Shown piece after piece: positions 9,743-17,974 of a DNA stretch of 64,000 nucleotides (the first letter of the stretch is position 1; each line of letters opens with the position of its first letter). Source of the DNA: Rhizobium terricola (lineage in GTDB: Bacteria > Pseudomonadota > Alphaproteobacteria > Rhizobiales > Rhizobiaceae); contig NZ_JABBGK010000002.1 in assembly GCF_012927355.1 (NCBI RefSeq), positions 516,758 through 580,757 on the forward strand. The letters are read 5' to 3'. A model generated the notes under the pieces. It did not search any database. It saw only the letters and a list, made by a program, of their open reading frames with translations, and was not told the origin of the DNA. The position numbers were made by a program, and so were the translations under genes.

Positions 9743-9758
9743 AGGAGAAATTCCCGGC

Positions 9759-10124
9759 TTAGGCGGTTACACGCTCGATGGCATCAATCAGCTTGGTCGG
9801 ATCGAAGGGCTTTACGATCCAGCCGGTGGCACCAGCCTGGCGAGCGCGGTTCTTCTTTTCCGCATCGCTTTCGGTGGTCAGCACCAGGATCGGCACGGCA
9901 CGATACTTGTCGTTCTTGCGGACGCCTTCGATGAAGCCGAAGCCGTCGAGACGCGGCATATTGATGTCCGTGACGATCACGTCCGGGTTGCATTCTTCGA
10001 GAACTTCGAGGCCCTCGACGCCGTCTTCCGCCTGGATGGTTTCGAAGCCAGCATTGTTGAGGGTGACCAGAAGCATGTTACGGATGGTTCTGGAGTCATC
10101 CACGGTAAGTACTTTTTTCTTCAC
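9759..10124 (-). CDS. cheY1: Phosphate-sink response regulator CheY1
   Basis: This is a 121-residue single receiver domain with DD at 9-10, phosphoacceptor D53 (VTDINMPRLDG), Thr in VLTTES and Lys in IVKPF. Its position before cheA identifies it as CheY1, the rhizobial sink that drains phosphate from CheY2 via CheA. CheS and CheT, both encoded here, are reported to assist loss of phosphate from CheY1. It overlaps cheS by 4 bp. Confidence 0.93.
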   Translation of the reverse strand: MKKKVLTVDDSRTIRNMLLVTLNNAGFETIQAEDGVEGLEVLEECNPDVIVTDINMPRLDGFGFIEGVRKNDKYRAVPILVLTTESDAEKKNRARQAGATGWIVKPFDPTKLIDAIERVTA

Positions 10125-10420
10125 TGCCGGATCTCCTTAGCGAGCAGATCGTCTACGTTTACGCCGATGAGTTGAAGCGTCTTGAGGAAGGCATCGGAGG
10201 CCTTCACGAAGGAGAACGGCTTCTTGTCCGTTTCCCACGCCTTTGCCCCGGCCATCAGGATCTGCACGCACTGCGCGCCAACCCGCTCGACACCAGAAGC
10301 GTCGATCGCCACACTGCCGCCCCGCAGGGACATGAGATTGGCCTTCAGGTTGGAGGCCTCGTTCAGGTCCAGCACGGCGGGCAGTTTCAAGCTTTTCTGT
10401 TCGCTTTTCTTTGCTGCCAT
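10121..10420 (-). CDS. cheS: STAS-domain protein CheS
   Basis: This 99-residue protein is a single STAS domain (LKLPAVLDLNEASNLKANLM; VAIDASGVERVGAQCVQIL) with a lysine-rich N-terminus. It is the orf2/cheS of rhizobial che operons. In S. meliloti, CheS was reported to bind CheA and promote CheY1 dephosphorylation. It lacks the canonical anti-sigma-antagonist DSS phosphoserine; DASGVE is present instead. It overlaps cheY1 by 4 bp and follows icpA after a 136 bp gap in which I see no gene. Confidence 0.85.
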   Translation of the reverse strand: MAAKKSEQKSLKLPAVLDLNEASNLKANLMSLRGGSVAIDASGVERVGAQCVQILMAGAKAWETDKKPFSFVKASDAFLKTLQLIGVNVDDLLAKEIRQ

Positions 10421-10556
10421 CAGTTCTTTCCTTGTCTTGCGAGCTCATGGCAATTTGTCCGTTCCTTGCCGAGCCTGGACCCTTGATCCACCGCCCGAAC
10501 GGTCGCACTGCCCGCCCCAATGACCCATTTGTATCTGAAGTTGGTAAACAATCCCC

Positions 10557-12203
10557 TCAACCTCCAAGCCCCGCAATGTGCACCGGGAAGCCGAAATCCT
10601 CGTCGAATGCGGGGTTTTCGAGCTCCATGGGTTCAGAGACGGCGTGAGTGCGGACGGGCGCCGGCACGGCGCCCGAAATGCGCATTTCGGGGCGGGCCGG
10701 GCGTGTTGCACCCGTCTGCCGTTCGTAGTGGAATTCACGCACGGTCCTGCCAAGTTCAAGGATAACCGTGTGGAGATCGTCCGTGCCGCCACTCGACTGG
10801 CGTGCCAGAGCGGCGCTTTCGAAGAGCTCTCCGCCGAGGGCGGAGACATTGCCCGAGACGACCTCGAGTTCGCCGACATGGCCGCCGGTCTCGCGCGCAA
10901 GATCGGACACCGTTCCGCTGATGCCGCCGACCTGCTCGACGATGTCAGCGATCGCCTTCTGCGTCCGCCCGACGATTTGGACCCCGGCCTCGACCTGAGA
11001 CTTGGTGGTCGCAACCAGCGTCTTGATTTCGCGCGCAGCATCGGCCGAGCGCTGGGCGAGTGCACGCACTTCCTGGGCAACGACAGCAAAGCCGCGACCG
11101 CTGTCGCCGGCGCGTGCTGCTTCGATGCCCGCGTTCAGTGCCAGAAGATTGGTCTGGAAGGCGATTTCGTCGATCGCCCCGATGATCTGACCGATCTGCT
11201 CGGCCGAGGCCTCGATGTCCGACATCGCCGAGATCGCCTGGCCGGCAACCGTTCCACTCGCTTCGACGGACTTCTGCGTCGCGGCGACATGGCCTTCGGC
11301 TTCACGGGTCTTTCGGGCGCTGTCGCGCACACCCGACGTCAGGGCTTCGAGTTGCTGTGCCGCATTGCCGAGACGGCTGGCCTGGTTCTCCGCCCGATCA
11401 GCAAGCCCGCCGGTCGAGGCGACAAATGACGATGTCGATGTCTCTGCGCGTGTCAGGCGCTCCTCGGCAGCAAGCACGGTCGACTGCATGTGTTCGACGG
11501 CAGCATTCAGATCAGCTGCAAGCGCCGCATAGTGCTCCGGGACGTCTTGGGCGACGCGGACAGTCAGGTCCTTCTCCGCCAGCCCGCGCAGGACAGGGCC
11601 GAAGATCTCCTCGGCCTCTCGGCGGTCCTTGTCGCGCTGGGCGACGAGATCACGATGGTGCTTGACCCGCAGTTCGTTGAAGCGCAGCGAAACGGCGATT
11701 TCGACATCGACCATGATGAGCCGGACGATCGCGCCGACGAGATCGGCGATCTCGCGGGTGCGCTTGCGACCTGATCCGAGCAGATTGCGGCTGCCGAGGT
11801 CGGCCATGACCGCCTGCAGCAGGTGCTCCATGACAACGGCATGGCCGGCAATGTGCCAGCGCGGGTCTAGCCCCATGCGGCTCTCGGTATCGGAGAGAAC
11901 CTTGACGCGTTCCGCATAGAGCGCGTCGAAGCGTGCGTCTGTCAGCACATCCCAGTGGGAGGCGAGCAGATCATGGAGACGATCGAACTGCCGCTCGCTG
12001 GTGAAGTTGCGCGCCGCATCGGGAAAGGTCTGCAGGCGCTGAAAGAGATCGCGCAGGCCGGTCTTGAGATTGGGTTCCAGCACATGACGGTACTGGCGCA
12101 GGAGATCGCAATCGGCATCGTTCAGGCCGGCAAAGCGGAGACGGTCGCGCAGGCTGCCTGCCTGTGCGTTCGTCGCCCTATCTGTCGGCGAAACCTGCCC
12201 CAC
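10557..12203 (-). CDS. icpA: Cytoplasmic globin-coupled chemoreceptor IcpA
   Basis: This 548-residue receptor has no membrane segment. The N-terminal 180 residues fit a globin-coupled sensor fold: [20 protein letters not shown] at the start and [17 protein letters not shown] later, whose His residues could ligate heme. The C-terminal signalling domain has the standard hairpin tip ([20 protein letters not shown], then [20 protein letters not shown]). The family suggests sensing of oxygen or another gas ligand inside the cell. No NWETF-type pentapeptide is present; the protein ends HIAGLGG. It is the first gene of the che operon, preceded by a 377 bp spacer. Confidence 0.88.
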   Translation of the reverse strand: MGQVSPTDRATNAQAGSLRDRLRFAGLNDADCDLLRQYRHVLEPNLKTGLRDLFQRLQTFPDAARNFTSERQFDRLHDLLASHWDVLTDARFDALYAERVKVLSDTESRMGLDPRWHIAGHAVVMEHLLQAVMADLGSRNLLGSGRKRTREIADLVGAIVRLIMVDVEIAVSLRFNELRVKHHRDLVAQRDKDRREAEEIFGPVLRGLAEKDLTVRVAQDVPEHYAALAADLNAAVEHMQSTVLAAEERLTRAETSTSSFVASTGGLADRAENQASRLGNAAQQLEALTSGVRDSARKTREAEGHVAATQKSVEASGTVAGQAISAMSDIEASAEQIGQIIGAIDEIAFQTNLLALNAGIEAARAGDSGRGFAVVAQEVRALAQRSADAAREIKTLVATTKSQVEAGVQIVGRTQKAIADIVEQVGGISGTVSDLARETGGHVGELEVVSGNVSALGGELFESAALARQSSGGTDDLHTVILELGRTVREFHYERQTGATRPARPEMRISGAVPAPVRTHAVSEPMELENPAFDEDFGFPVHIAGLGG

Positions 12204-12453
12204 TGCCTATCCCCATAGACGACCGACCCATACGAGCCCGTCAGTTGAAAAATGCTCTCGGGATTCGATCGGGACTGCAGAACAGGAAGATGGCATGAGG
12301 GTCATGACCGCCTGTCCGCACTCACCGAAGGATTCTCCCGGAACCGCCTCAATGAATTCATACCGGACCAAGACCGGTGCGACGGGATGGCGTCATGCCC
12401 GACGGGAAACTCACCAAGCGGCAAGTCCCACTCCGACGTGTGCTTCAATCTTT

Positions 12454-12481
12454 ATGGTTAATTCCTTGCCTGAAGGTTAAT
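12454..12481 (-). promoter_or_regulatory. CtrA-like half-sites upstream of the che operon
   Basis: On the minus strand, TTAACCAT (12461-12454) matches the CtrA 8-mer half-site, and a related TTAACCTT (12480-12473) lies 19 bp away, about two helical turns. CtrA controls motility genes in several alphaproteobacteria. The sites lie about 250 bp upstream of icpA, which is far, so the promoter is uncertain. The rest of the spacer 12204-12580 shows nothing I can name. Confidence 0.35.
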
Positions 12482-12580
12482 AAATCTTCAATCGCAAGCA
12501 CAATCGCGCGCCTAAACAGCACATCCGACGGCCGAAACCAGGGAACGCGCAACCCAAGGAAAGCGCATCACAATTTCCTG

Positions 12581-13951
12581 CTACCGGTCAGTGTCTTCCA
12601 TGAGGAACAACGGAAACAAGACAACAAAGCGCGCGCCTCCACCGGGGGCTTCCGACACGGCTATCGATCCCGCATGCGCCTCGACGAGATTTCTGACGAC
12701 GGCGAGCCCCAGGCCGGCTCCTCCGGTCTTGCGGGCACGCGAGGGGTCCAGCCGAACGAAGGGCTCGAACAGGCTGTCGCGGTTCTCCTGCGCGATGCCC
12801 GGACCTTCGTCATCAACGGTCAGGACAATCGACGAACCCTCGACATCCAGCGACACATGCGCGACGCGTCCGTACTTGACGGCATTGCCGACGAGGTTGG
12901 CTACGATGCGGCGTAGCGCCAGCCGGTCCCCGATCAGCATGGCCTTGCGGGCAGCGGGCGAGATCGACAGGGTGCGCGACGACGCCGGGATCTCGCCTTC
13001 GAGGACCTCCACCTCGACGATTGAGGCAAGTTCAAGCAGTTCCTCGTCGAGCGAGCCGACACCGGCTCGGCCGGCCAGCAAGGCATTGTCGAGCAGCATG
13101 ATCATATCGCCGATGTCGGCAACGGCACGCTCGCGTTCTGCCTCATCGTGGATTTGTTCCACCCGCAGGCGAAGCCGGGTGGCGAAGGTGCGAACGTCGT
13201 GCTGGATGCCGCCGATCAGGGCGAAGCGCCCGGCGATCACCGAATGGAGACGGTTCTGCAGGCGATCGAAGGCGCGGACCAGGGTGCGTGTTTCGGGTGC
13301 GGAAAAACGGACATCGGGGACGGATACCGGAGCCGCAGCCGGATCCATCTGGTCGACGGCGGCGGCAAGGCGCCTCAAGGGCTTCAGCTCCCGGTGCAGC
13401 ATGAGGATCGCGACCAATGCGGCCAGCGTGCCGAAAAGACCGGCACCGAGGCCGGCGGGCAGGCCATTCGATGCAACGAGAAACGGTGTGCGGGTCTCCA
13501 GGATCAGCACGGCGGTTCCTTCAAGCGCCACAGTGAATTCGACGGGATTGTTCTGGCCGCCGAACAAGCGCGGCAGGGACGAACGTTCGCCGTTGCGCGC
13601 CAGAAGCGTCACCGCCAGAAGCCGGTCCCCCAGCAGGTCGCGATAGGGCGCGAAACGATCCTCCGACATCACGTCCACGTCGATCCCCGCTCCCGAAGAC
13701 GTCAGATCGTCTTCGATACGCAGGTCGAGAATGGCGGAATTGAACGCAGCCAGGAGCTCGGGGCGGCGCCCGACCTCGGTTTCCCGCACCACGGCCGCGA
13801 TCGCCGCCACCTGTTGCGGCGTAGGCAGCGCGGCAGCCCGGCGCAGACCGTTCGAAAGGTAGTAGGACGAGAGCAGGATGATCCAGACCGCCAGAAGCGC
13901 CGTGACCACGATAGCCGCGAGCCGGGCCGAGAGGCTGAGGTTCGGCATCAC
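12581..13951 (-). CDS. Two-component sensor histidine kinase
   Basis: This 456-residue membrane kinase has a TM segment near residues 12-30, a periplasmic domain of about 135 residues, a second TM near 165-185, a HAMP region, an H-box (GGIQHDVRTFATRLRLRVEQ), and a HATPase with N-box (VANLVGNAVKYG), DDEGPGI and GGAGLGLAVV. The H-box reads HDVRT rather than HELRT. It overlaps the response regulator by 4 bp and is its cognate partner. The signal is unknown. The divergent secreted proteins at 14870 and 15277 are candidate targets or signal-related factors. Confidence 0.88.
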   Translation of the reverse strand: MMPNLSLSARLAAIVVTALLAVWIILLSSYYLSNGLRRAAALPTPQQVAAIAAVVRETEVGRRPELLAAFNSAILDLRIEDDLTSSGAGIDVDVMSEDRFAPYRDLLGDRLLAVTLLARNGERSSLPRLFGGQNNPVEFTVALEGTAVLILETRTPFLVASNGLPAGLGAGLFGTLAALVAILMLHRELKPLRRLAAAVDQMDPAAAPVSVPDVRFSAPETRTLVRAFDRLQNRLHSVIAGRFALIGGIQHDVRTFATRLRLRVEQIHDEAERERAVADIGDMIMLLDNALLAGRAGVGSLDEELLELASIVEVEVLEGEIPASSRTLSISPAARKAMLIGDRLALRRIVANLVGNAVKYGRVAHVSLDVEGSSIVLTVDDEGPGIAQENRDSLFEPFVRLDPSRARKTGGAGLGLAVVRNLVEAHAGSIAVSEAPGGGARFVVLFPLFLMEDTDR

Positions 13952-14676
13952 GACACCTGCCGGACCGGCGCCGTCAGCAGATAGCCGTTGTTGCGCACGG
14001 TGGTGATCAGCGCCGAACCGGGGCTTGCCGCATCGAGTTTCTTACGCAGGCGTGAGACGAGCAGATCGACGGTGCGATCGAACGGATCGGAAAGCCGCCC
14101 GTGGGTCCAATCGAGGATCTGGTCGCGGGAGAGAACACGACGCGGGCGCGTCACGAAACAGGCAAGAAGATCGAATTCGCTGCTGGTCAGCGAGACCGGC
14201 CGACCGTCATCGAGGTTGACGAGGCGCGCATCGAGATCGACGACGAAGCGATCGAAGGCAAACCGGCGCGACGGCGCCGATCGCGGCTGCGCGCCAGCGC
14301 GGCGCAGCAGCGCCCGGATGCGGGCCAGCAGTTCGCGCGGACCGAAAGGCTTCACAAGGTAGTCGTCGGCGCCCAGTTCCAGACCGACCACACGATCCGT
14401 CTCGTCACCCTTGGCGGTGAGCATCAGGATCGGCGTGTCGGCGTCGGCCCGCAGACGGCGGCAGATGCTCAGGCCGTCCTCTCCCGGCAGCATCAGATCG
14501 AGAACGACCAGATCAGCGGGCACACGACGCAGGACGTCGTCGAGCTCCGAACCGTCTTCGGCAAGCTCGACCCGATATCCCTCCCGCCTCAGGAGATCGG
14601 CAACCAGGCGGCGGATTTCGACGTCGTCGTCAACGATCAGGATGGTCTGGGCTTGGGTGGTCGGGTGAACGGACAT
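13948..14676 (-). CDS. OmpR-family response regulator
   Basis: This DNA-binding regulator is phosphorylated by the kinase at 12581. I chose the ATG at 14676 (MSVHPTTQAQTILIVDDD); an ATG at 14712 would add 12 unlikely residues. The receiver has DDD at 16-18, D60 in VVLDLMLPGEDG and Lys in LVKPFGP. The C-terminal winged helix (PVSLTSSEFDLLACFVTRPR; DRTVDLLVSRLRKKL; ITTVRNNGYLL) is OmpR/PhoB type. The spacer upstream holds a phased hexamer array suited to autoregulation and to control of the divergent genes. Confidence 0.9.
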   Translation of the reverse strand: MSVHPTTQAQTILIVDDDVEIRRLVADLLRREGYRVELAEDGSELDDVLRRVPADLVVLDLMLPGEDGLSICRRLRADADTPILMLTAKGDETDRVVGLELGADDYLVKPFGPRELLARIRALLRRAGAQPRSAPSRRFAFDRFVVDLDARLVNLDDGRPVSLTSSEFDLLACFVTRPRRVLSRDQILDWTHGRLSDPFDRTVDLLVSRLRKKLDAASPGSALITTVRNNGYLLTAPVRQVS

Positions 14677-14729
14677 GAGTGCCAGCATGCGAGCAAGCGC
14701 GCGGCGGATCAAGCGGGCCGGGGGCGTTT

Positions 14730-14798
14730 GCTACAAATTGCTACAGTCGGGCGACAGGTCGCCACAAAACGACACCTGGCCGCCACACGCGCCCGACA
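14730..14798. promoter_or_regulatory. Phased GCNACA hexamer array, putative response-regulator operator
   Basis: Hexamers GCTACA (14730), GCTACA (14740), GCGACA (14751), GCCACA (14761) and GCCACA (14782) recur with 10, 11, 10 and 21 bp steps. Imperfect copies ACGACA (14769) and CCGACA (14793) lie between and after. Direct repeats on one DNA face are how OmpR-family dimers bind cooperatively, and the array lies between the regulator gene and the divergent secreted-protein gene. Assignment to this regulator is inference. Confidence 0.55.
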
Positions 14799-14869
14799 TC
14801 CGAGGGCTAGCTTCGGGTCGTCATCGCCAGTCGATGAAGAGATCAACACGGACCGACGAGGATCACCCC

Positions 14870-15178
14870 ATGATGAAGCAGATCGCGACCGGATTGCTCG
14901 CAGCAACGGTTACAGTCATCGCCGTATCGGAAGCCAATGCCTGGAACCGCAACCGCACGGTAACCACCAATCGCGGCACCCATTCGCTGAGTGCCAGCGG
15001 CTCCTGCGCCAACAACACCTGCACACGCAATGCAACGCGGACCGGGGTTTACGGCGGCACTGCGACGCGGTCGGGGTCGGTTACCTGCGACCCGGCGTCC
15101 AATTCCTGCAGCGGGTCTCGTACGACGACCGGCCCGAACGGCGGGACGATCTATCGTGAAGGCGAAGTCCATTGGTGA
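14870..15178 (+). CDS. Small secreted cysteine-containing protein, function unknown
   Basis: I placed the start at the double ATG at 14870, which gives 102 residues beginning with a clear signal peptide (MMKQIATGLLAATVTVIAVS, then EANA, predicted cleavage after ANA). The mature protein is rich in Thr, Gly, Ser and Asn with four cysteines (SCANNTC, SVTCDPASNSC) set in loose repeats of the form TRxGxYGGTATRxG. I do not recognise a family. It is divergent from the two-component system and lies about 70 bp past the hexamer array, suggesting regulation by that system. A periplasmic or surface location is expected. Confidence 0.75.
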   Translation: MMKQIATGLLAATVTVIAVSEANAWNRNRTVTTNRGTHSLSASGSCANNTCTRNATRTGVYGGTATRSGSVTCDPASNSCSGSRTTTGPNGGTIYREGEVHW

Positions 15179-15201
15179 CGCCCCCACCGCCTTCATGATG
15201 G

Positions 15202-15238
15202 CCGGCGGCGGGTACTCTCCACCTAGGCCCGCCGCCGG
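15202..15238 (+). terminator. Strong hairpin after the secreted-protein gene
   Basis: An 11 bp perfect GC stem (ccggcggcggg at 15202-15212 and cccgccgccgg at 15228-15238) with a 15-base loop lies between the two secreted-protein genes. There is no T-run, so it could be a processing or attenuating hairpin rather than a true terminator. Confidence 0.45.
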
Positions 15239-15276
15239 TCTCGCGAACAGCCAACGACAATGCTGAGGAACCGACG

Positions 15277-15567
15277 ATGACCACGCATACCCGCTCAACC
15301 ACAATCCTGATGTTCGGCGGACTTCTCGCCCTGCCCTTCCTTGCGATCAGCGCCCATGCGCAGACGACGAACCAATCGCAGTTTCAGGCAACGCCCGAGA
15401 CGCGCGCCAAGGTCTACAAAGTCGCTCGGGCCTGCAAGGCGGACATCAAACAGTACTGCAAGGGGATCGAGTATGGCGGCGGCCGCATCGCAAGCTGCCT
15501 GAAGACCAACGAGGCCGCGATCTCCGAGGGATGCAGGACGGCGATGATCGAGGCGATGGTCCGTTAG
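15277..15567 (+). CDS. Secreted cysteine-rich repeat protein
   Basis: This 96-residue protein starts with a signal peptide ([20 protein letters not shown], then FLAISAHA, cleavage before QTTNQ). The mature part has four cysteines in a pattern like the GLG1-type cysteine-rich repeat found in many rhizobial periplasmic proteins ([35 protein letters not shown]). A role in binding or stress in the periplasm is plausible but unproven. It follows the 14870 gene after about 98 bp with a hairpin between. Confidence 0.75.
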   Translation: MTTHTRSTTILMFGGLLALPFLAISAHAQTTNQSQFQATPETRAKVYKVARACKADIKQYCKGIEYGGGRIASCLKTNEAAISEGCRTAMIEAMVR

Positions 15568-15707
15568 GACCGCAGGCGGCGTCTCCCCGACGTATCTTTC
15601 GCCGTTTGCGGCGGCAGGTTCAAATTGCTGTCGTCTCCCTTTGTCAAACTGGTGTCATGGCGTTTACCGCCGGCTTCCTGCGACATCGAATTTCGACGGC
15701 CAGTGAA

Positions 15708-15733
15708 GGAACAGATGGCCCGCCATCGGCGTT
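15708..15733 (+). promoter_or_regulatory. EcfG/RpoE2-type general stress promoter
   Basis: GGAAC (15708-15712), a 17-base spacer and CGTT (15730-15733) match the alphaproteobacterial EcfG promoter consensus exactly. The DUF2934 start codon lies 30 bp downstream after a GGAG ribosome site, a typical leader length. The DUF2934-glgA-17625 unit is therefore probably part of the general stress response. Confidence 0.7.
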
Positions 15734-15762
15734 CCTGCTGCGGCGACGAGGGAGAATTAAAC

Positions 15763-16026
15763 ATGGTGGAAAGAGACGAGGACTGGATAGCCAAGCGGGC
15801 TTATGCTCTGTGGGAGGAGGAGGGCAGGCCCGACGGCCGTCACGAATCCCATTGGCAAGAGGCTGCACGCGCCTGGGAGGCGCTTTACGTGAGCGCAAGC
15901 GAAACAAGCGCCAATGCGGTCCGGCGTATCCGGAGTGCGAAGATCATTGCGGAACAGGAGGGACTGCCGCCGCAGCCCGCCCCGATCCCCACCCCACGTC
16001 GGCCCCGCGCACCCAAGAAGGGCTGA
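15763..16026 (+). CDS. DUF2934 family small protein
   Basis: I chose the ATG at 15763 because GGAGAATTAAAC precedes it and the DUF2934 motif begins at once: [20 protein letters not shown], then [12 protein letters not shown]. The family consists of short proteins of unknown function, common in rhizobia and often near glycogen or stress genes. The C-terminal 30 residues are basic and proline-rich. It is 87 residues long. It is probably co-transcribed with glgA, which starts 6 bp downstream, from the EcfG-type promoter at 15708. Confidence 0.85.
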   Translation: MVERDEDWIAKRAYALWEEEGRPDGRHESHWQEAARAWEALYVSASETSANAVRRIRSAKIIAEQEGLPPQPAPIPTPRRPRAPKKG

Positions 16027-16031
16027 GGCTG

Positions 16032-17603
16032 ATGGGCACCTTGAGGCTCTCTCCAGCCTATCATAGACTTCACCTTCTCCAGCGCATGCGGGAAACCGTC
16101 ACGCCCTTCGTCGCCTTGCCTGCAAATACGAATAGAATTGCCGAACAGCCGCATATCAGGGTCCTGGCTGCGACTTCCGAGATCTATCCCCTGATCAAAA
16201 CCGGCGGCCTTGCGGATGTGACCGGCGCACTGCCGAAGGCACTGGCCGGATTCGATATCGAGACGCACACGCTGGTTCCCGGGTATCCTGCGCTCCTGTC
16301 GGCCGCGCGCCTGTGCCCGCCCCTGATGGAATTCGACAACCTTCTCGGCGAACGGGCAACCCTTCGTCACCTCCTTGTCGAAGATCTCAGTCTCCTTGTC
16401 CTGGACGCACCGGCGCTCTACGATCGGGGCGGCGGCCCCTACGTCGATCAGGATGGCAACGATCATCCCGACAACTGGAAAAGGTTTGCCGTCCTCTCCC
16501 TTGCGGCGGCTGAGATTGCCGCGGGCGTCCTCCCCGGCTGGCAACCGGACCTCGTTCACACCCATGACTGGCAAACTGCATTGACCTCGGTCTACATGCG
16601 CAGCATGGACTGCCGCCTCCCGGTGGTCCTGACGATCCACAACATTGCCTTCCAGGGCCAGTTCTCCTCCGCGATCCTGCCGGAAATCGGGCTACCGCCG
16701 GACGCGTACACACCGGAATGCATGGAATATTATGGTGATGTCAGTTTCCTCAAGGGCGGCCTGGCGACTGCCGATCATATCACTGTGGTCAGTCCGACAT
16801 ATGCCCGCGAAATCCTGTCGCGACGCTTCGGCATGGGGCTCGATGGCGTGCTGCGCAGCAAGCTCGACCGCCTGCAAGGCATCGTCAACGGGATCGACAC
16901 CGATGTCTGGGATCCGGCAAGCGATCCCGCCCTTCCCTTTCCGTACGATGCAAGATCGCCCGGCAACAAGAAACGGAATAGGGAAGTGCTCCTCGATCGG
17001 TTTGGCCTCACGGATGGCAAGGGTCCGCTCTTCTCGGTCGTCAGCCGCCTGACCTGGCAGAAGGGCATGGACATGCTGGCGGATGTCGCCGACGAGATCT
17101 TCGCGGCCGACGGACGGCTGATCGTTCTGGGGCAGGGTGACCACGACATCGAGCAGGCGCTGACCGCCACGGCCTCACGCCATCCGGGTCTCATGGCCGT
17201 CTCCATCGGCTATGACGAAGCGACGGCCCACCTGATCCACGGCGGCTCCGACGCCATCATTCAGCCTTCCCGCTTCGAGCCTTGCGGGCTGACGCAACTC
17301 TACGGGCTGCGCTACGGCTGCATTCCCGTCGTCTCGCGCACCGGCGGACTCTCCGAGACCATCATCGACGCCAACGATGCGGCGGTTTCGGCGCGTGTCG
17401 CCACCGGCTTCCAGTTCCATCCAGTCCATGCGGACGGACTGCGCCACGCCATCCGACGGGCATGCCAGGCCTATCGCGACAAGCGGAAATGGACGAGGAT
17501 GCAGTCACAGGCGATGCGTGCCGACTATTCCTGGGACCGAAGTGCGTCGACCTACGCGGCGGTCTATGCCGCTCTCGTCAAGGCAGCCGCGGCCGACGGG
17601 TAA
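16032..17603 (+). CDS. glgA: Glycogen synthase
   Basis: GlgA transfers glucose from ADP-glucose to the growing alpha-1,4-glucan. The N-terminal ADP-glucose site [13 protein letters not shown], the LVHTHDWQT region and the C-terminal [17 protein letters not shown] with TGGL identify it as family GT5. The start at 16032 gives 523 residues with about 40 residues before the usual beginning ([18 protein letters not shown]); an ATG at 16086 is the alternative. No other glg genes are nearby, so this may be a second, stress-linked glgA rather than the main operon copy. Confidence 0.92.
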   Translation: MGTLRLSPAYHRLHLLQRMRETVTPFVALPANTNRIAEQPHIRVLAATSEIYPLIKTGGLADVTGALPKALAGFDIETHTLVPGYPALLSAARLCPPLMEFDNLLGERATLRHLLVEDLSLLVLDAPALYDRGGGPYVDQDGNDHPDNWKRFAVLSLAAAEIAAGVLPGWQPDLVHTHDWQTALTSVYMRSMDCRLPVVLTIHNIAFQGQFSSAILPEIGLPPDAYTPECMEYYGDVSFLKGGLATADHITVVSPTYAREILSRRFGMGLDGVLRSKLDRLQGIVNGIDTDVWDPASDPALPFPYDARSPGNKKRNREVLLDRFGLTDGKGPLFSVVSRLTWQKGMDMLADVADEIFAADGRLIVLGQGDHDIEQALTATASRHPGLMAVSIGYDEATAHLIHGGSDAIIQPSRFEPCGLTQLYGLRYGCIPVVSRTGGLSETIIDANDAAVSARVATGFQFHPVHADGLRHAIRRACQAYRDKRKWTRMQSQAMRADYSWDRSASTYAAVYAALVKAAAADG

Positions 17604-17624
17604 CACCGAAAGGAGGAGACCGCC

Positions 17625-17900
17625 ATGACCGAAACCGCCATCCAGGAGATCGAAGGCAAGCTCAATGCGCACAGAGAGCTGCTTGTGGCCCTGCTCGCAG
17701 CAGCCTTGCTCGATCCGGAAAGCGTGTCGCGAACAGTGCAGAACCTCGAACAAGAACTTTTGTCCGGGGATGGGTCGGAAGATCCGGGGGCAACACCCTC
17801 GGCCGGTTTTGCACGCGGTGCCGAAAAGTCGGAAGAGATCCGCACAATTCTCGCGCAAGCCCGCGAGCGAGCCGCCGGCATGGCGCGGATGCGAAGCTGA
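17625..17900 (+). CDS. Hypothetical small helical protein
   Basis: This 91-residue soluble protein is predicted to be mainly helical (IQEIEGKLNAHRELLVALLA; EEIRTILAQARERA). A strong AAGGAGGAG ribosome site lies just before the ATG at 17625, 21 bp after glgA, so it is in the same transcript. I do not recognise the family. Association with glycogen metabolism or the stress response is suggested only by position. Confidence 0.7.
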   Translation: MTETAIQEIEGKLNAHRELLVALLAAALLDPESVSRTVQNLEQELLSGDGSEDPGATPSAGFARGAEKSEEIRTILAQARERAAGMARMRS

Positions 17901-17974
17901 CACCGGCAACACGCCCGGGGCCATCATGAAGCTCAAGGTAGCGGACGCAACCCCGATCAGCAAGTCGGGCCGGG

